Program-made: the position numbers and the translations under genes
Notes under the pieces: generated by a model
Told to the model about the DNA's origin: nothing
Seen by the model: the letters and a program-made list of their open reading frames with translations, nothing else
Database searches by the model: none
Shown: piece after piece, positions 45,827 to 55,026 of the stretch
Numbering within the stretch: position 1 is the stretch's first letter
How the letters are laid out: every line of letters begins with the position of its first letter
Assembly (NCBI RefSeq): GCF_937898475.1
Contig: NZ_CALEJS010000024.1
Location: 26,546-90,545, forward strand
Source: an uncultured Chitinophaga sp.
GTDB lineage: Bacteria > Bacteroidota > Bacteroidia > Chitinophagales > Chitinophagaceae
Reading direction: 5' to 3'
Length of the DNA stretch: 64,000 nt

Positions 45827-48097
45827 CTATGATATTTGTACCAGTTCGGCTATTTTCCTCCTGTCTCCTACCACCCACACAATATCTCCCCATTCAAAAA
45901 CAGTATTGGAATCGGGGTTCAACATGCGCTGGTTGCCCCGCTCTATGCCGATGATGAGGCCCTGCGTGCGTTCGCGAATGCCTGAATTACGTATGCTCAT
46001 TCCCCTGAGTTTGGTGAACTCGTCCACCACGATCTTCTGCAAACTGATATCATTGATGGTAACCCCGTTGCCCACCGGTTCTGCCGCTTCAAATACCGGC
46101 TTGAATACCTGCATCTGTTCGTCTGTAGCAATGATACCTACCTGGTCAAAGGGATAGAGCTTTTCATCACGTCCCGGGGCATGGATCAGTTTATCACCCC
46201 GTTTGATATACGCGATGTTTACGCCATATTTCTCCCGCCAGGCCAGCTCGATCAGGTTCTTACCGATGTATTCCGCCTGCTGGCTTACTACCAGGTGTAC
46301 GATGTGCGCAGACCAGGGCGCCAGGTTAGACTGCAGCTCTACGTTCTTCTGGTAAACATCCGCAGAAACCGATCCTTCGCCTGCTGCTGCCATTTCGCGG
46401 GCATTCAGGTTTACCAGGAAACGACCTTCGATACGCTGGTAGAACTGCTGGATCTTTTTCGAGAAAATAGTATATACGAGCACGATAGACGGCACCGCAA
46501 TCACGATGGCTACGGTAGCGGAGAATAAGTTGCTTACCCAGAACCATATGATCAGCACACCCACCACGAGCCTGAAAATTTCAAGCACCAGCAGGGGACC
46601 GCGGTTATACTGCTTATCCAGCCACAGCTCTTTATAGGCCAGCTTATCAGGTTTCTTCAGGATGAAGGCAAGGATAAAGGGCGACGCAATACCCAGTGAA
46701 AGTACCAGGCATATAACACTGGCAATGGTACTGTCTTCGATATTGCGTTTCAGGAAAGGCAGCAAAAAGTTCATCGAGATCAGGAACAGTGCGAGGATAA
46801 CGATACTGTTAATGAGCGCGATCTTACCATATGCTTTCAAAGCAATGCGCAGGTTGCTTTCCGCCTGAATCTTCTGGGTACTGTCTGCATACCTGTTCAG
46901 TTTCGTGATCCATTTGGCAGGTAAGATCTTCAGGATATAGTCATGCAGCTTCCCGGAGCCCCTTATCATGTAAGGCGTGGTGAAGGTGGTGATGGCAGAG
47001 GCGCCCACTGCCACCGGGAACAGGAAGTTACTGATCACGCCCAGGCTAAGGCCCAGGGTGGCCACGATGAAGGCAAACTCCCCGATCTGCGCCATACTCA
47101 TACCCACCTGTACGGATTGTTTGATGGGCTGGCCCGATAGCAGGGCCCCGATAGTGGTGCTGAAAAACTTGCCGAAAAGTGTGAGCACAGTGACAAACAA
47201 CACCGGCCATTTATATTCCATAATGGCCTGGGGATCGATCAACATACCCACCGAAACGAAGAATACCGCGCCAAAAAGGTCTTTAACCGGTTTTATAAGA
47301 TGTTCCACCTTTTCTGCGGAAGTGGTTTCTGCGATGATGGAGCCCATGATAAACGCGCCCAGTTCTGCGGAGAACCCTACCCCTGTAGCCAGTATCACCA
47401 TACCCAGGCAAAGGCCGATGGAAAGGATCAGGAGGGTTTCCTCATCTATCAGGTTTTTGGCCTTTTTCAGGAAGGTAGGCAGCAGGAAGATGCCGAGGAT
47501 GAACCAGAGGGCCAGGAAGAACAGCAGCTTCAGCACGGTCTGCAGCAGTTCAAGGCCCTGGAATTGCTGGCTGACGGCCATGGTTGACAGTAACACCATG
47601 AGCAATATCACCACGATATCTTCTACCACCAGCACGCCAAACACAATGCGGGCAAACTGCTGAGTTTTTACGCCCAGTTCATCAAAGGCACGGATAATAA
47701 TGGTGGTGGATGAACTGGCCAGCATACCGCCCAGGAAAACGCTGTCCATGGTAGACCAGCCCATCCACTTACCGGCAAGATAACCGCTGACCGTTATAAA
47801 TAAGATCTCTACAAATGCCGTTATGGACGCAGCGCCTCCTACCCGCATCAGTTTCTTGAAGCTGAACTCCAGACCCAGGCTGAACAGCAGGAAGATCACC
47901 CCTATTTCTGCCAGCGTTTCAATATTCTCTGTATCAGCCACCGTGGGGGTGATGGACAAATGCGGGCCTACCAGGAAGCCGGCAATAATGTAGCCCAGCA
48001 CCAGTGGCTGTTTGATGCGTTTAAATATCAGCGTTGTAATTGCTCCGGTAATAAGAATTAACGCCAGATCTTCAATAAGTTTTGGTAAATGTCCCAT
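45827..48097 (-). CDS. CPA2-family cation:proton antiporter with two TrkA-C-like domains
   Basis: 756 residues. Residues ~1-385 form the Na/H-exchanger core of ~12 membrane helices (LVLGYIIAGFLVGPH, GVIFLLFSLGLEFS, GFSAELGAFIMGSIIA). More hydrophobic helices follow at ~430-570, then two cytosolic RCK_C/TrkA_C-like domains: APWSAHIVHLVVSQQAEYIG and FTKLRGMSIRNSGIRERTQG. No TrkA_N (NAD-binding) domain lies between them, unlike KefB/KefC. A K+(or Na+)/H+ exchange role in the inner membrane is expected. Confidence 0.9.
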   Translation of the reverse strand: MGHLPKLIEDLALILITGAITTLIFKRIKQPLVLGYIIAGFLVGPHLSITPTVADTENIETLAEIGVIFLLFSLGLEFSFKKLMRVGGAASITAFVEILFITVSGYLAGKWMGWSTMDSVFLGGMLASSSTTIIIRAFDELGVKTQQFARIVFGVLVVEDIVVILLMVLLSTMAVSQQFQGLELLQTVLKLLFFLALWFILGIFLLPTFLKKAKNLIDEETLLILSIGLCLGMVILATGVGFSAELGAFIMGSIIAETTSAEKVEHLIKPVKDLFGAVFFVSVGMLIDPQAIMEYKWPVLFVTVLTLFGKFFSTTIGALLSGQPIKQSVQVGMSMAQIGEFAFIVATLGLSLGVISNFLFPVAVGASAITTFTTPYMIRGSGKLHDYILKILPAKWITKLNRYADSTQKIQAESNLRIALKAYGKIALINSIVILALFLISMNFLLPFLKRNIEDSTIASVICLVLSLGIASPFILAFILKKPDKLAYKELWLDKQYNRGPLLVLEIFRLVVGVLIIWFWVSNLFSATVAIVIAVPSIVLVYTIFSKKIQQFYQRIEGRFLVNLNAREMAAAGEGSVSADVYQKNVELQSNLAPWSAHIVHLVVSQQAEYIGKNLIELAWREKYGVNIAYIKRGDKLIHAPGRDEKLYPFDQVGIIATDEQMQVFKPVFEAAEPVGNGVTINDISLQKIVVDEFTKLRGMSIRNSGIRERTQGLIIGIERGNQRMLNPDSNTVFEWGDIVWVVGDRRKIAELVQIS

Positions 48098-48196
48098 CTA
48101 TAAATGTTAATTTGCTGATCCTTAATATGTCCAAATTTACCAACAAATTAGCAATAACATTTATAATTACCGCATCCGCCGCCCCGATCCGGCCAT

Positions 48197-49195
48197 TCAG
48201 AAGGGCAAAAAAGATATTTTTAACGCTGCAGCAGCCGTTGATTTATAGGTAGTTTTGATAAATGGATCATTATACCGTTCTCCCTTTTCAATGGCCCTGG
48301 CAGAGACGATGCTGTTGATGCCACCTCTCAGTCCGACCACCACGTATTTCCCCAGCAGGTATTCAAAACCGGGACCGCTTTGCAGTTCGATGGTATTGTA
48401 GCTGAAGCGCCGGGGTAAGGCCGGGTTATCCGACTCATAAAACGTTACATACGTATTATAATTGGACCCCAGGTAAACCCAGGCATTGCGGAAAAGGGCC
48501 TGTTTGATCATGGCGCCCTGTGGAAGATCCACGATCAGCTCCAGCCCGTTGCCGTTCAGCTTGTGGAAGTAGTTGATCACCGGCAGTACCGGGATGGGCG
48601 CCGAAGGATCTATCAGCAATAAAGCGCCCAGCGAGAGGTAAGTGTCTGCCGTACGTTTCAGCGGGAAAGCCACGCTGCCGTTGAAGTTAAAACGCCGGAG
48701 CGCTTTCAGGTTATCTGACAGCCCGGTTAATACGGCGGAGTAGATCACCGGCGTGTGAAAGAGGGCGTCTGTTCTTGAATAATTGAGCGAGAGGCCCAGG
48801 GTGCTTTTAGACATATTGCCCGTGTTCAGCTTCGGGTTGTCCAGCTGGTTGGCGGTTTCCCTTACGTCGAAAAAGTTTTCGGTGTGGTAAACGGAGGCGC
48901 CGATCACATTGCCGTTCCAGCTGCTGATGGGCACTGTTACATAAGTGCTGATGCGGGCGTTACGGGTTTTGCCGTTCACAAAATCTTTCCCGTTCAGCGT
49001 TGCATCATAATGGCGCGAACCAAAAAGATCTGCCGTCACCGCCGCCTGGCGCAGTGAAGGGAAGCGGAGCGCCTGTTCATGCGCTTCGCTTCTCAGCGTA
49101 TCTGCCGGGTGTTGGCCGGCCATACTGAACATATTTTGGGCATAAGCGCCGGTAGTGCCCAGGAGCATAGCGGCCGCCAGAAAGTGGATCTTCAT
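48197..49195 (-). CDS. Putative outer-membrane protein (DUF6268-like)
   Basis: 332 residues with a signal peptide ending GAYAQ (residue 20). The mature part is rich in amphipathic beta strands (RISTYVTVPISSWNGNVIGA, NAWVYLGSNYNTYVTFYE, KYVVVGLRGGINSIVSA) and ends LKISFLPF, an outer-membrane-type C-terminal strand. It resembles the barrel encoded at 24432 in type. It lies 29 bases downstream of msrB on the same strand and may be the last gene of the dsbD-trx-msrB unit. Confidence 0.7.
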   Translation of the reverse strand: MKIHFLAAAMLLGTTGAYAQNMFSMAGQHPADTLRSEAHEQALRFPSLRQAAVTADLFGSRHYDATLNGKDFVNGKTRNARISTYVTVPISSWNGNVIGASVYHTENFFDVRETANQLDNPKLNTGNMSKSTLGLSLNYSRTDALFHTPVIYSAVLTGLSDNLKALRRFNFNGSVAFPLKRTADTYLSLGALLLIDPSAPIPVLPVINYFHKLNGNGLELIVDLPQGAMIKQALFRNAWVYLGSNYNTYVTFYESDNPALPRRFSYNTIELQSGPGFEYLLGKYVVVGLRGGINSIVSARAIEKGERYNDPFIKTTYKSTAAAALKISFLPF

Positions 49196-49224
49196 AAAAG
49201 TTATAACAAAAAGATGGAGGAATA

Positions 49225-49743
49225 CTATTTCTTATCGGGTGCAAAATCGAGTGATACGGAATTCATGCAGTAGCGTTTATACGTAGGCGCTGGACCATCG
49301 TCAAAGATGTGCCCCAGGTGAGCGTCGCAGCGCCCGCACAACACTTCGGTGCGGTGCATACCAAGGGAATTATCATCCTGGTAGCGCACGGCGTTGGGGC
49401 GGCTGGGCTCAAAAAAGCTGGGCCATCCGCAGCTGCTGGCGAACTTCGCATCAGAGCGGAACAGCAGGTTGCCGCATACCGCACAGTAGTAAGTGCCGCG
49501 GGTAGTGCTTTTCCAGTATTTCCCCGTGAAGGGCCTTTCCGTGTCTTTTTCCCGTGCAACGGCATAAAGGTTGGGCGGCAGCACTTTCTTCCATTCCGCA
49601 TCGCTTACATGCAGCCTGGCGGTATCTGTATTGGAATACCAGGGATTGTTTTCATGCCCGCGGGCCGATTTTTCGTTCTGGGCGACGCAGCTGCCAATGC
49701 TGATCAGCATCAGCAGCACGCTATATACCAGTATCTTTTTCAT
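49225..49743 (-). CDS. msrB: Exported peptide-methionine (R)-S-oxide reductase
   Basis: 172 residues. N-terminal signal with a possible lipobox (IGSC, C19). Zinc-binding pairs CAVC (C87, C90) and CGRC (C136, C139) and the catalytic Cys in YKRYCMNS (C159) are all present, so the enzyme looks complete. It reduces methionine-R-sulfoxide in exported proteins. Electrons probably come from the thioredoxin-like protein encoded directly upstream and from DsbD. Confidence 0.94.
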   Translation of the reverse strand: MKKILVYSVLLMLISIGSCVAQNEKSARGHENNPWYSNTDTARLHVSDAEWKKVLPPNLYAVAREKDTERPFTGKYWKSTTRGTYYCAVCGNLLFRSDAKFASSCGWPSFFEPSRPNAVRYQDDNSLGMHRTEVLCGRCDAHLGHIFDDGPAPTYKRYCMNSVSLDFAPDKK

Positions 49744-49791
49744 GATCGTAATTTGTATTTTGAACGGTGTTTAAAAACCTGGTGCAGCGGT

Positions 49792-50265
49792 TTAGCGGTT
49801 CATCGCCGTACGGCCGCCTTTTGAGCTGGTATTGGCGGTGGCTTCGCCGGCAAACCGGATCAGTCCTTTGCCATCCACAAAGCCGGTGTGGTTGGCCAGT
49901 ACCTGGCCATTTTCATCCAGGATGAGCAGCGTGGGCAATCCTTCCACCTGCCAGGTTTCAGCCAGCTTCACGCCTTCCCCTTTCTCCACATCGATGCTGA
50001 AATTGACAAAGTGTTTATTGAAATACGCGGCTGCCGCCGGATCTTTGAAGGTGCTTTTCTTCAGTTCCTTACAAGGCGCGCACCACGTAGCGAATGCGTC
50101 TACAAATACTTTTTTATGACTGGCCTTTGCGGCGGCCAGCACTTCTTTATAGGATTGTGTGCTGAACCGGATCTCCTGTCCGGACTTTTGCTGTGCCTGT
50201 GCACCCGGGGTGGTGATCAGCCCCAGGGCCAATACCAAAAGCGCTGATCTCAGATAATTTTTCAT
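49792..50265 (-). CDS. Exported thioredoxin-like protein
   Basis: 157 residues. Signal peptide to about AQAQ (residue 25), then a thioredoxin fold with FATWCAPCKEL (C62, C65) and cis-Pro GLPTLLIL. It lies between dsbD (18 bases upstream) and msrB (48 bases downstream) on one strand. It is the likely carrier of electrons from DsbD to MsrB in the periplasm. Confidence 0.9.
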   Translation of the reverse strand: MKNYLRSALLVLALGLITTPGAQAQQKSGQEIRFSTQSYKEVLAAAKASHKKVFVDAFATWCAPCKELKKSTFKDPAAAAYFNKHFVNFSIDVEKGEGVKLAETWQVEGLPTLLILDENGQVLANHTGFVDGKGLIRFAGEATANTSSKGGRTAMNR

Positions 50266-50283
50266 GATGATTCGTTTTTATAA

Positions 50284-52248
50284 TTAATTGGATGAATATT
50301 GTTTTGCTGCTGCGATGCCCTTGTCAAGGAAATCGGTATATGCTTTAATGTCCAGGTTGAAAGCCCTGGGGGCTGCGGCGGGTTTACCATCCGGATCCAG
50401 CACCACGTAGAAGGGCTGGGCATTGGTATTGAAACGTTCCTGCTGCAGGTCGCTCCATTTCTGTCCGATTGTTTTGATAGCCTTTGATGAAAATCTGGAA
50501 ACGTATCTTTCTTCGTTGCTAAGCGGTGTGCGATCATCCACATAGAGGGAGATCAGCACATAGTCTTCCTTCAGGCGTTTCAGCACCTGCGGATCAGACC
50601 ATACGGACGCTTCCATTTTGCGGCAGTTGGTGCAGCTCCAGCCGGTGAAATCAAGCAGCACGGGTTTGTGTACCTTTCTGGCGTAAGCCATTCCTTCATC
50701 ATAATCATAGAAAGCGTCTATATTTTCCGGCGCATGGAACAGCCCCGCGTATTTATGGGTGGAGCTTCCCTCCGCTTTTGCGGGTGCAGCTGCATTCAGC
50801 GAGAACTCCTGCGTTTGCTGCGGTGGCAGCCAGCCGCTGATGCCTTTCAGGGGCGCGCCAAACAAACCGGGGATGAGATAAACGGTAAACACCAGTACCA
50901 ACATGGCCAGTAATAACCTGGGGATGGAGAGCGACGGCACTTCTGAATCGTGGCTCAGGCGGATCTTGCCCAGCAGGTAGAAGGCCAGCACGCCGAAAAT
51001 GATGATCCAGATACCTACGAAGAGATCACGGCTGATCAGTCCCCAGTGGTAGGCCAGGTCTACATTGGTGAGGTATTTAAAAGCGAGCGCCAGTTCCAGC
51101 AGTCCAAGCGTAACCTTTACGGAGTTCAGCCAGCCGCCGGATTTCGGCAAGCTCTTTAACCATGAGGGGAAAACGGCAAACAAGGTGAAAGGCAAAGCCA
51201 GGGCCAGGGAGAAACCGAACATACCGGTTGCAGGGCCGAGGTAACTGCCTTTGCTCACGGCTTCCACCAGCAGTGTACCGATCAGCGGACCGGTGCAGGA
51301 GAACGATACCAGGGCCAGTGTAAAGGCCATGAAGAACAGGCCTATCCAGCCGCCTTTTTCAGACTTCTCTCCTATTTTGTTGACGAATACAGATGGGAGC
51401 GTGATTTCAAAAGCGCCGAGGAAAGACAGGGCAAAAACAACCAGGATGACGAAGAATAACAGGTTGAATGCTGCGCTGCTGGCGGCTTCATTTAATGCGG
51501 AGGCGCCGAAGATAGCGGTGATCAGTAAACCAAGTCCTACGTAGATCACAATGATCGACACGCCATATATTACCGCTGCGCGGATACCCTGGGCACGAGT
51601 TCCGGACCGTTTGGTAAAGAACGATACCGTTAAGGGCACCATCGGGTAAATACAGGGCAGGAAAAATGCGGCCAGTCCGCCCAGGAAACCTGCCAGGAAG
51701 ATGGATAAGATGGAGCTGTCGCCATCTTTCGCAGCAGCAGGTTTTTCCATATGCACCTGCTCCTTTGATACTGCAGCAGTAGTGCCGGCGGCGCCCAATG
51801 CAGTATTAACGGCGATGTCAAAATCAACGTCTGTTGGCGGCAGGCATTTTTGTCCGCTGCATACCATATAATGTACTTCCCCTTTTACATGTGCGGCAGG
51901 GTTGGTGTATGATACCAGCTGTTTAAATGTCACACTTTTCTCGTGGTAGAGGATGGTCATCTCAAAGGTAGAATCGTATCCTTTTATGGCGGTGGGACTT
52001 TCATTCACGCCGTTCACCAGGAGGTAATCTTCCTGGTTATTGAACTGGAAGGAAGTCGGCACGGGGCCGCCTGCGTCCAGGAACTGGGAATATAAATGCC
52101 AGCCTTCATCAATGCGGGCGGTAGCGGTGATCTCTACCTGGTGGTCACCTACAGGGGTGGCCGCAAAGGTCCAGTGGACCGGGTTGTCTATTTGGGCAAA
52201 TACCGCAAAATGCACCAGACAACCAATAATCGTAAGTAGCTTTTTCAT
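50284..52248 (-). CDS. dsbD: Thiol:disulfide interchange protein DsbD
   Basis: 654 residues in the full three-domain layout. A signal peptide, then an N-terminal alpha domain with the Cys pair C130/C135 (MVCSGQKCLPP). An eight-helix membrane domain carries C199 (FFLPCIYPMVPLT) and C318 (SFSCTGPLIG). A C-terminal gamma thioredoxin domain has C539/C542 (GWSCTNCRKM). It moves electrons from cytosolic thioredoxin to the periplasm. It heads the minus-strand unit with thioredoxin and msrB and is divergent from an exported peroxiredoxin. Confidence 0.94.
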   Translation of the reverse strand: MKKLLTIIGCLVHFAVFAQIDNPVHWTFAATPVGDHQVEITATARIDEGWHLYSQFLDAGGPVPTSFQFNNQEDYLLVNGVNESPTAIKGYDSTFEMTILYHEKSVTFKQLVSYTNPAAHVKGEVHYMVCSGQKCLPPTDVDFDIAVNTALGAAGTTAAVSKEQVHMEKPAAAKDGDSSILSIFLAGFLGGLAAFFLPCIYPMVPLTVSFFTKRSGTRAQGIRAAVIYGVSIIVIYVGLGLLITAIFGASALNEAASSAAFNLLFFVILVVFALSFLGAFEITLPSVFVNKIGEKSEKGGWIGLFFMAFTLALVSFSCTGPLIGTLLVEAVSKGSYLGPATGMFGFSLALALPFTLFAVFPSWLKSLPKSGGWLNSVKVTLGLLELALAFKYLTNVDLAYHWGLISRDLFVGIWIIIFGVLAFYLLGKIRLSHDSEVPSLSIPRLLLAMLVLVFTVYLIPGLFGAPLKGISGWLPPQQTQEFSLNAAAPAKAEGSSTHKYAGLFHAPENIDAFYDYDEGMAYARKVHKPVLLDFTGWSCTNCRKMEASVWSDPQVLKRLKEDYVLISLYVDDRTPLSNEERYVSRFSSKAIKTIGQKWSDLQQERFNTNAQPFYVVLDPDGKPAAAPRAFNLDIKAYTDFLDKGIAAAKQYSSN

Positions 52249-52318
52249 GTGTTTTCATTATTGCGGTGCATCCTGCACCATGTTCACAAAGCAAATGTGA
52301 GGCATTTGCTAATCACTG

Positions 52319-52417
52319 ATTTTCACCTTAGTTAAAATCGGGAGGAATAAATGGAAGGCGGGCAAAAATTTTCCGGTTGGCAAAAAAATTTCCTGCGATT
52401 TTAACTAAAGTGAAAAT
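52319..52417. promoter_or_regulatory. Paired inverted candidate redox operators in the dsbD / peroxiredoxin divergent promoter
   Basis: Minus-strand core TTTAACTAAGGTGAAAAT at 52319-52336 and plus-strand core TTTAACTAAAGTGAAAAT at 52400-52417 differ at one position and face opposite ways, each directed toward the gene it precedes. The longer arms (52318-52340 and 52396-52419) are near-perfect inverted repeats 55 bases apart. The same core occurs once before osmC at 33881-33898. Confidence 0.6.
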
Positions 52418-52479
52418 TCGCTTTCGCAAAACCGCAGACATTTGTTGAAAATTAAACATCACGAAAAATAATTCATGCT

Positions 52480-53049
52480 ATGAGATTGAACATCAAAAAA
52501 GCATCCATCATTGCGATGCTGGCTATGGGATGCAGCCTTACCTTTATTGCACCGGCTGTAAAAGCACAGGAAACTATGATGCAGGAAACGCTGCACAAAG
52601 GAGACAAAGCACCCGATTTTTCACTGAAAGACCAGGACGGAAACACCTTTAATTTATCTGATGTAGTGGGAAAGAAAAAACTGGTGATCTTCTTCTATCC
52701 GAAGGATGAAAGCCCTGTTTGTACGAAAGAAGCCTGCGCGTTCAGGGATGCATACCAGAAATTTAACGACGCCGATGCGATGGTGATAGGCATTAATAAC
52801 GGAACCATAGAAAGCCACAAGGCCTTTGCAAAGAAGAATCACCTCCCCTTCACTTTGCTGAGCGATCCCGGCAATGCTGTGTTGAATAAATTTGGAATCA
52901 AAGATCAGGATTTTGGAAACAATGTAAAGGTAAGTGGTCGCGAAACATTCGTGATCGGACTGGATGGAACAATTGTATACAGCTTCCGGGATTTCATGAA
53001 GGGCGATGAACACTCTAAGCAGGTGTTGGCCTATTTGGCGGGTAAGTAA
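52480..53049 (+). CDS. Exported Bcp/PrxQ-type peroxiredoxin
   Basis: 189 residues. A signal peptide ends VKAQ (residue ~30), unusual for the normally cytosolic Bcp group. The peroxidatic Cys is C81 in PVCTKEAC, with C86 as resolving Cys five residues later, as in atypical 2-Cys PrxQ. FFYPKDESP and LLSDPGNAV complete the family pattern. It would reduce peroxides in the periplasm using the DsbD-fed thiol pool from the divergent gene. The operator pair at 52319-52417 lies upstream. Confidence 0.92.
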   Translation: MRLNIKKASIIAMLAMGCSLTFIAPAVKAQETMMQETLHKGDKAPDFSLKDQDGNTFNLSDVVGKKKLVIFFYPKDESPVCTKEACAFRDAYQKFNDADAMVIGINNGTIESHKAFAKKNHLPFTLLSDPGNAVLNKFGIKDQDFGNNVKVSGRETFVIGLDGTIVYSFRDFMKGDEHSKQVLAYLAGK

Positions 53050-53067
53050 GCGTTGGTTTTGGTTAGT

Positions 53068-53098
53068 GCCGGCTTAGTGGAATGAGCCGGCGGTTTTT
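53068..53098 (+). terminator. Rho-independent terminator after the peroxiredoxin gene
   Basis: GCCGGC / GCCGGC hairpin with a 12-base loop followed by GGTTTTT, 19 bases past the stop codon. Confidence 0.75.
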
Positions 53099-53104
53099 AG
53101 CGTC

Positions 53105-53139
53105 GGAAGGCTATCCCCGGGTTGTCGGGGAGGCCTTCC
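53105..53139. other. Second strong hairpin
   Basis: GGAAGGC-TCCCCG pairs with CGGGGA-GCCTTCC around a 6-base loop. It lies just after the terminator and 54 bases before the AraC start, so it may be a backup terminator or part of the AraC leader. Confidence 0.5.
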
Positions 53140-53192
53140 CGGCGTTTAGGCATATCCGGAAAAAAGTGTGAATTTTGCAGGTAATAGCAGTT

Positions 53193-54098
53193 ATGGCAAA
53201 GATCACAGAATCACTCGAAGCGTTCTATAAGGATAAGTTTGGCAGCTTACCGGAAGAGCTGCAGCAAAACATCGGGCAGTTTAATGTTTTCAGGATTGAA
53301 GACCGGGTGCGTACGGGCACTACTTCGCCCAGTTATATCCGAAGGGACTTCTATAAGATCATGCTTTTCCGGGGGGATAATGTTTTTCATTACGGTAACA
53401 AAAGCGTTCCGGTAAGCGGGCATACCCTGCTGTTCTTTAACCCCCTGGTGCCGTATACCTACGACCCGTTGAGCGCCGATACCGGCGGTTATTTCTGTGT
53501 CTTCAGGGATGAGTTCTTCAAAGAAAACCTGCGGCTGAACCTGACAACGCTGCCCTTGTTTGCGGCGGGGGCGCAGCCGGTGTTTGGCCTGGACGCGGCA
53601 ATGACTGCAGAAGTAACGGGCATCTTTGAAAAGATCATTAAAGAGTTTGATTCAGATTATATCTATAAGTATGAGCTGATCAGGAACTATGTAAGTGAGC
53701 TGATCTACCTGGCCATGAAGCTGCAGCCGGTAGACAGGTACCTGGAGCAAACAGATGCCGCTGCCCGGATCACGGCTGTTTTTATGGAGCTGCTGGAACG
53801 CCAGTTCCCTATTGAAACCATCTCGCAACGCTTTGAGCTGCGTTCTCCCAAAGTGATGGCAGAAAGGTTGTCTGTTCATGTAAATTATCTTAACCGCGCC
53901 ATCAAGAAAACCACCGGGCGCACCACCACCGATCTTATTTTTGAACGCCTTACAGCGGAGGCCAAGGCCCTGCTGCGGCATACCAGCTGGAACATAGCGG
54001 AGATCAGCTATGTGCTGGGCTTTGAAGACCAGGCGCATTTCAACAACTTCTTCAGGAAACAAACTGCCATCAACCCCTCTGACTTCAGGCAGGTTTGA
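53193..54098 (+). CDS. AraC-family transcriptional regulator (distinct subfamily)
   Basis: The ATG at 53193 (MAKITESLEAF) is the natural start; the open frame runs 18 bases further up to a TTG. About 301 residues. The sensor half (FYKIMLFRGDNVFHYGNKSV, LLFFNPLVPYTYD) differs from the YDFDEG subfamily seen elsewhere in the window. The HTH end has LSVHVNYLNRAIKKTTGRTT and NIAEISYVLGFEDQAHFNNF. It lies 71 bases upstream of an SDR gene on the same strand and probably controls it. Confidence 0.9.
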   Translation: MAKITESLEAFYKDKFGSLPEELQQNIGQFNVFRIEDRVRTGTTSPSYIRRDFYKIMLFRGDNVFHYGNKSVPVSGHTLLFFNPLVPYTYDPLSADTGGYFCVFRDEFFKENLRLNLTTLPLFAAGAQPVFGLDAAMTAEVTGIFEKIIKEFDSDYIYKYELIRNYVSELIYLAMKLQPVDRYLEQTDAAARITAVFMELLERQFPIETISQRFELRSPKVMAERLSVHVNYLNRAIKKTTGRTTTDLIFERLTAEAKALLRHTSWNIAEISYVLGFEDQAHFNNFFRKQTAINPSDFRQV

Positions 54099-54149
54099 AT
54101 TTAACAAATAATGGTTTGTATGCAGCAAATTGGAAAATTTGATGCGGGG

Positions 54150-54157
54150 TAACTTTG
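54150..54157 (+). promoter_or_regulatory. Promoter -7 box of the SDR gene at 54170
   Basis: TAACTTTG fits the Bacteroidota TAnnTTTG box exactly. A TTGG at 54130-54133, 16 bases upstream, could be the -33 element. The SDR may therefore have its own promoter apart from the AraC gene. Confidence 0.5.
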
Positions 54158-54169
54158 CTCAAAAAAATA

Positions 54170-55006
54170 ATGATGAGCGAAACAAAAGTCTGGTACATCA
54201 CGGGAGCCTCTAAAGGAATGGGGTTGGCGCTGGTAAAACAGTTGCTGGCAAAGGGGCACAAAGTGGCTGCCACATCAAGAGCTGCCGCTGCATTTGATGC
54301 GTTTAAGGGCAATGATCATTTTCTGCCATTGGAAGTAGACCTGAAGCGTGAGACATCTGTAGCCGCTTCCGTTCAACAGGCGGTGGCGCAGTTTGGCCGC
54401 GTGGATGTAGTAATAAACAATGCCGGTTATGGTTTAGGCGGCGCATTGGAAGAACTGAGCGCAGCAGAGATAGAAGAAAATTTCCAGGTTAACTTCTTTG
54501 CGGTGATACGGGTAGTGCAGCAGGTATTGCCTTATCTGAGAAAGCAGGGTGCGGGGCACATTATCAACATCTCTTCGATAGCAGGTTTTGCACCGGGTAT
54601 GGGCTGGTCGATGTACTGTGCAGCGAAATTTGCGCTGAGTGGTTTAAGCGATGCATTGGCCAATGACCTGCAACCCCTGGGCATCCGTGTAACGAATGTG
54701 ATGCCGGGTTGGTTCAGAACCAACTTTGCCAAAGCAGATTCCATTGCTTATAGTGAACATAAAATGGAGGAATACGCTTATTTACGGGAGTATCATGAGA
54801 AGATGAACAGTATGGATGGCAAGCAATTGGGAGATCCGGATAAGGTGGCAGATGTGTTTGTGGCGTTGGTGAATAGTGCGCAACCACCGGCTGACCTGTT
54901 CCTGGGCAGCGATGCGTTTAAGCGGGCGGAAGCCAGGATAGCGCAGCTGCAGCAGCAGATGGCGGATTGGAAAGAGCGCTCTTTTTCTACGGATTTCGGG
55001 AATTAA
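54170..55006 (+). CDS. Short-chain dehydrogenase/reductase (SDR)
   Basis: Start at the tandem ATG ATG (54170/54173); the open frame begins at a TTG 15 bases earlier. About 278 residues with TGASKGMG, VVINNAGYG, serine region INISSIAGF and YCAAK. It is very like the SDR at 21458 (same length, shared ASKGxGLALVxxL start). Classical NAD(P)-dependent chemistry; substrate unknown. It is preceded by an AraC regulator and closed by a hairpin. Confidence 0.92.
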   Translation: MMSETKVWYITGASKGMGLALVKQLLAKGHKVAATSRAAAAFDAFKGNDHFLPLEVDLKRETSVAASVQQAVAQFGRVDVVINNAGYGLGGALEELSAAEIEENFQVNFFAVIRVVQQVLPYLRKQGAGHIINISSIAGFAPGMGWSMYCAAKFALSGLSDALANDLQPLGIRVTNVMPGWFRTNFAKADSIAYSEHKMEEYAYLREYHEKMNSMDGKQLGDPDKVADVFVALVNSAQPPADLFLGSDAFKRAEARIAQLQQQMADWKERSFSTDFGN

Positions 55007-55026
55007 CGGGTTGCTGCGTAAGAAAA

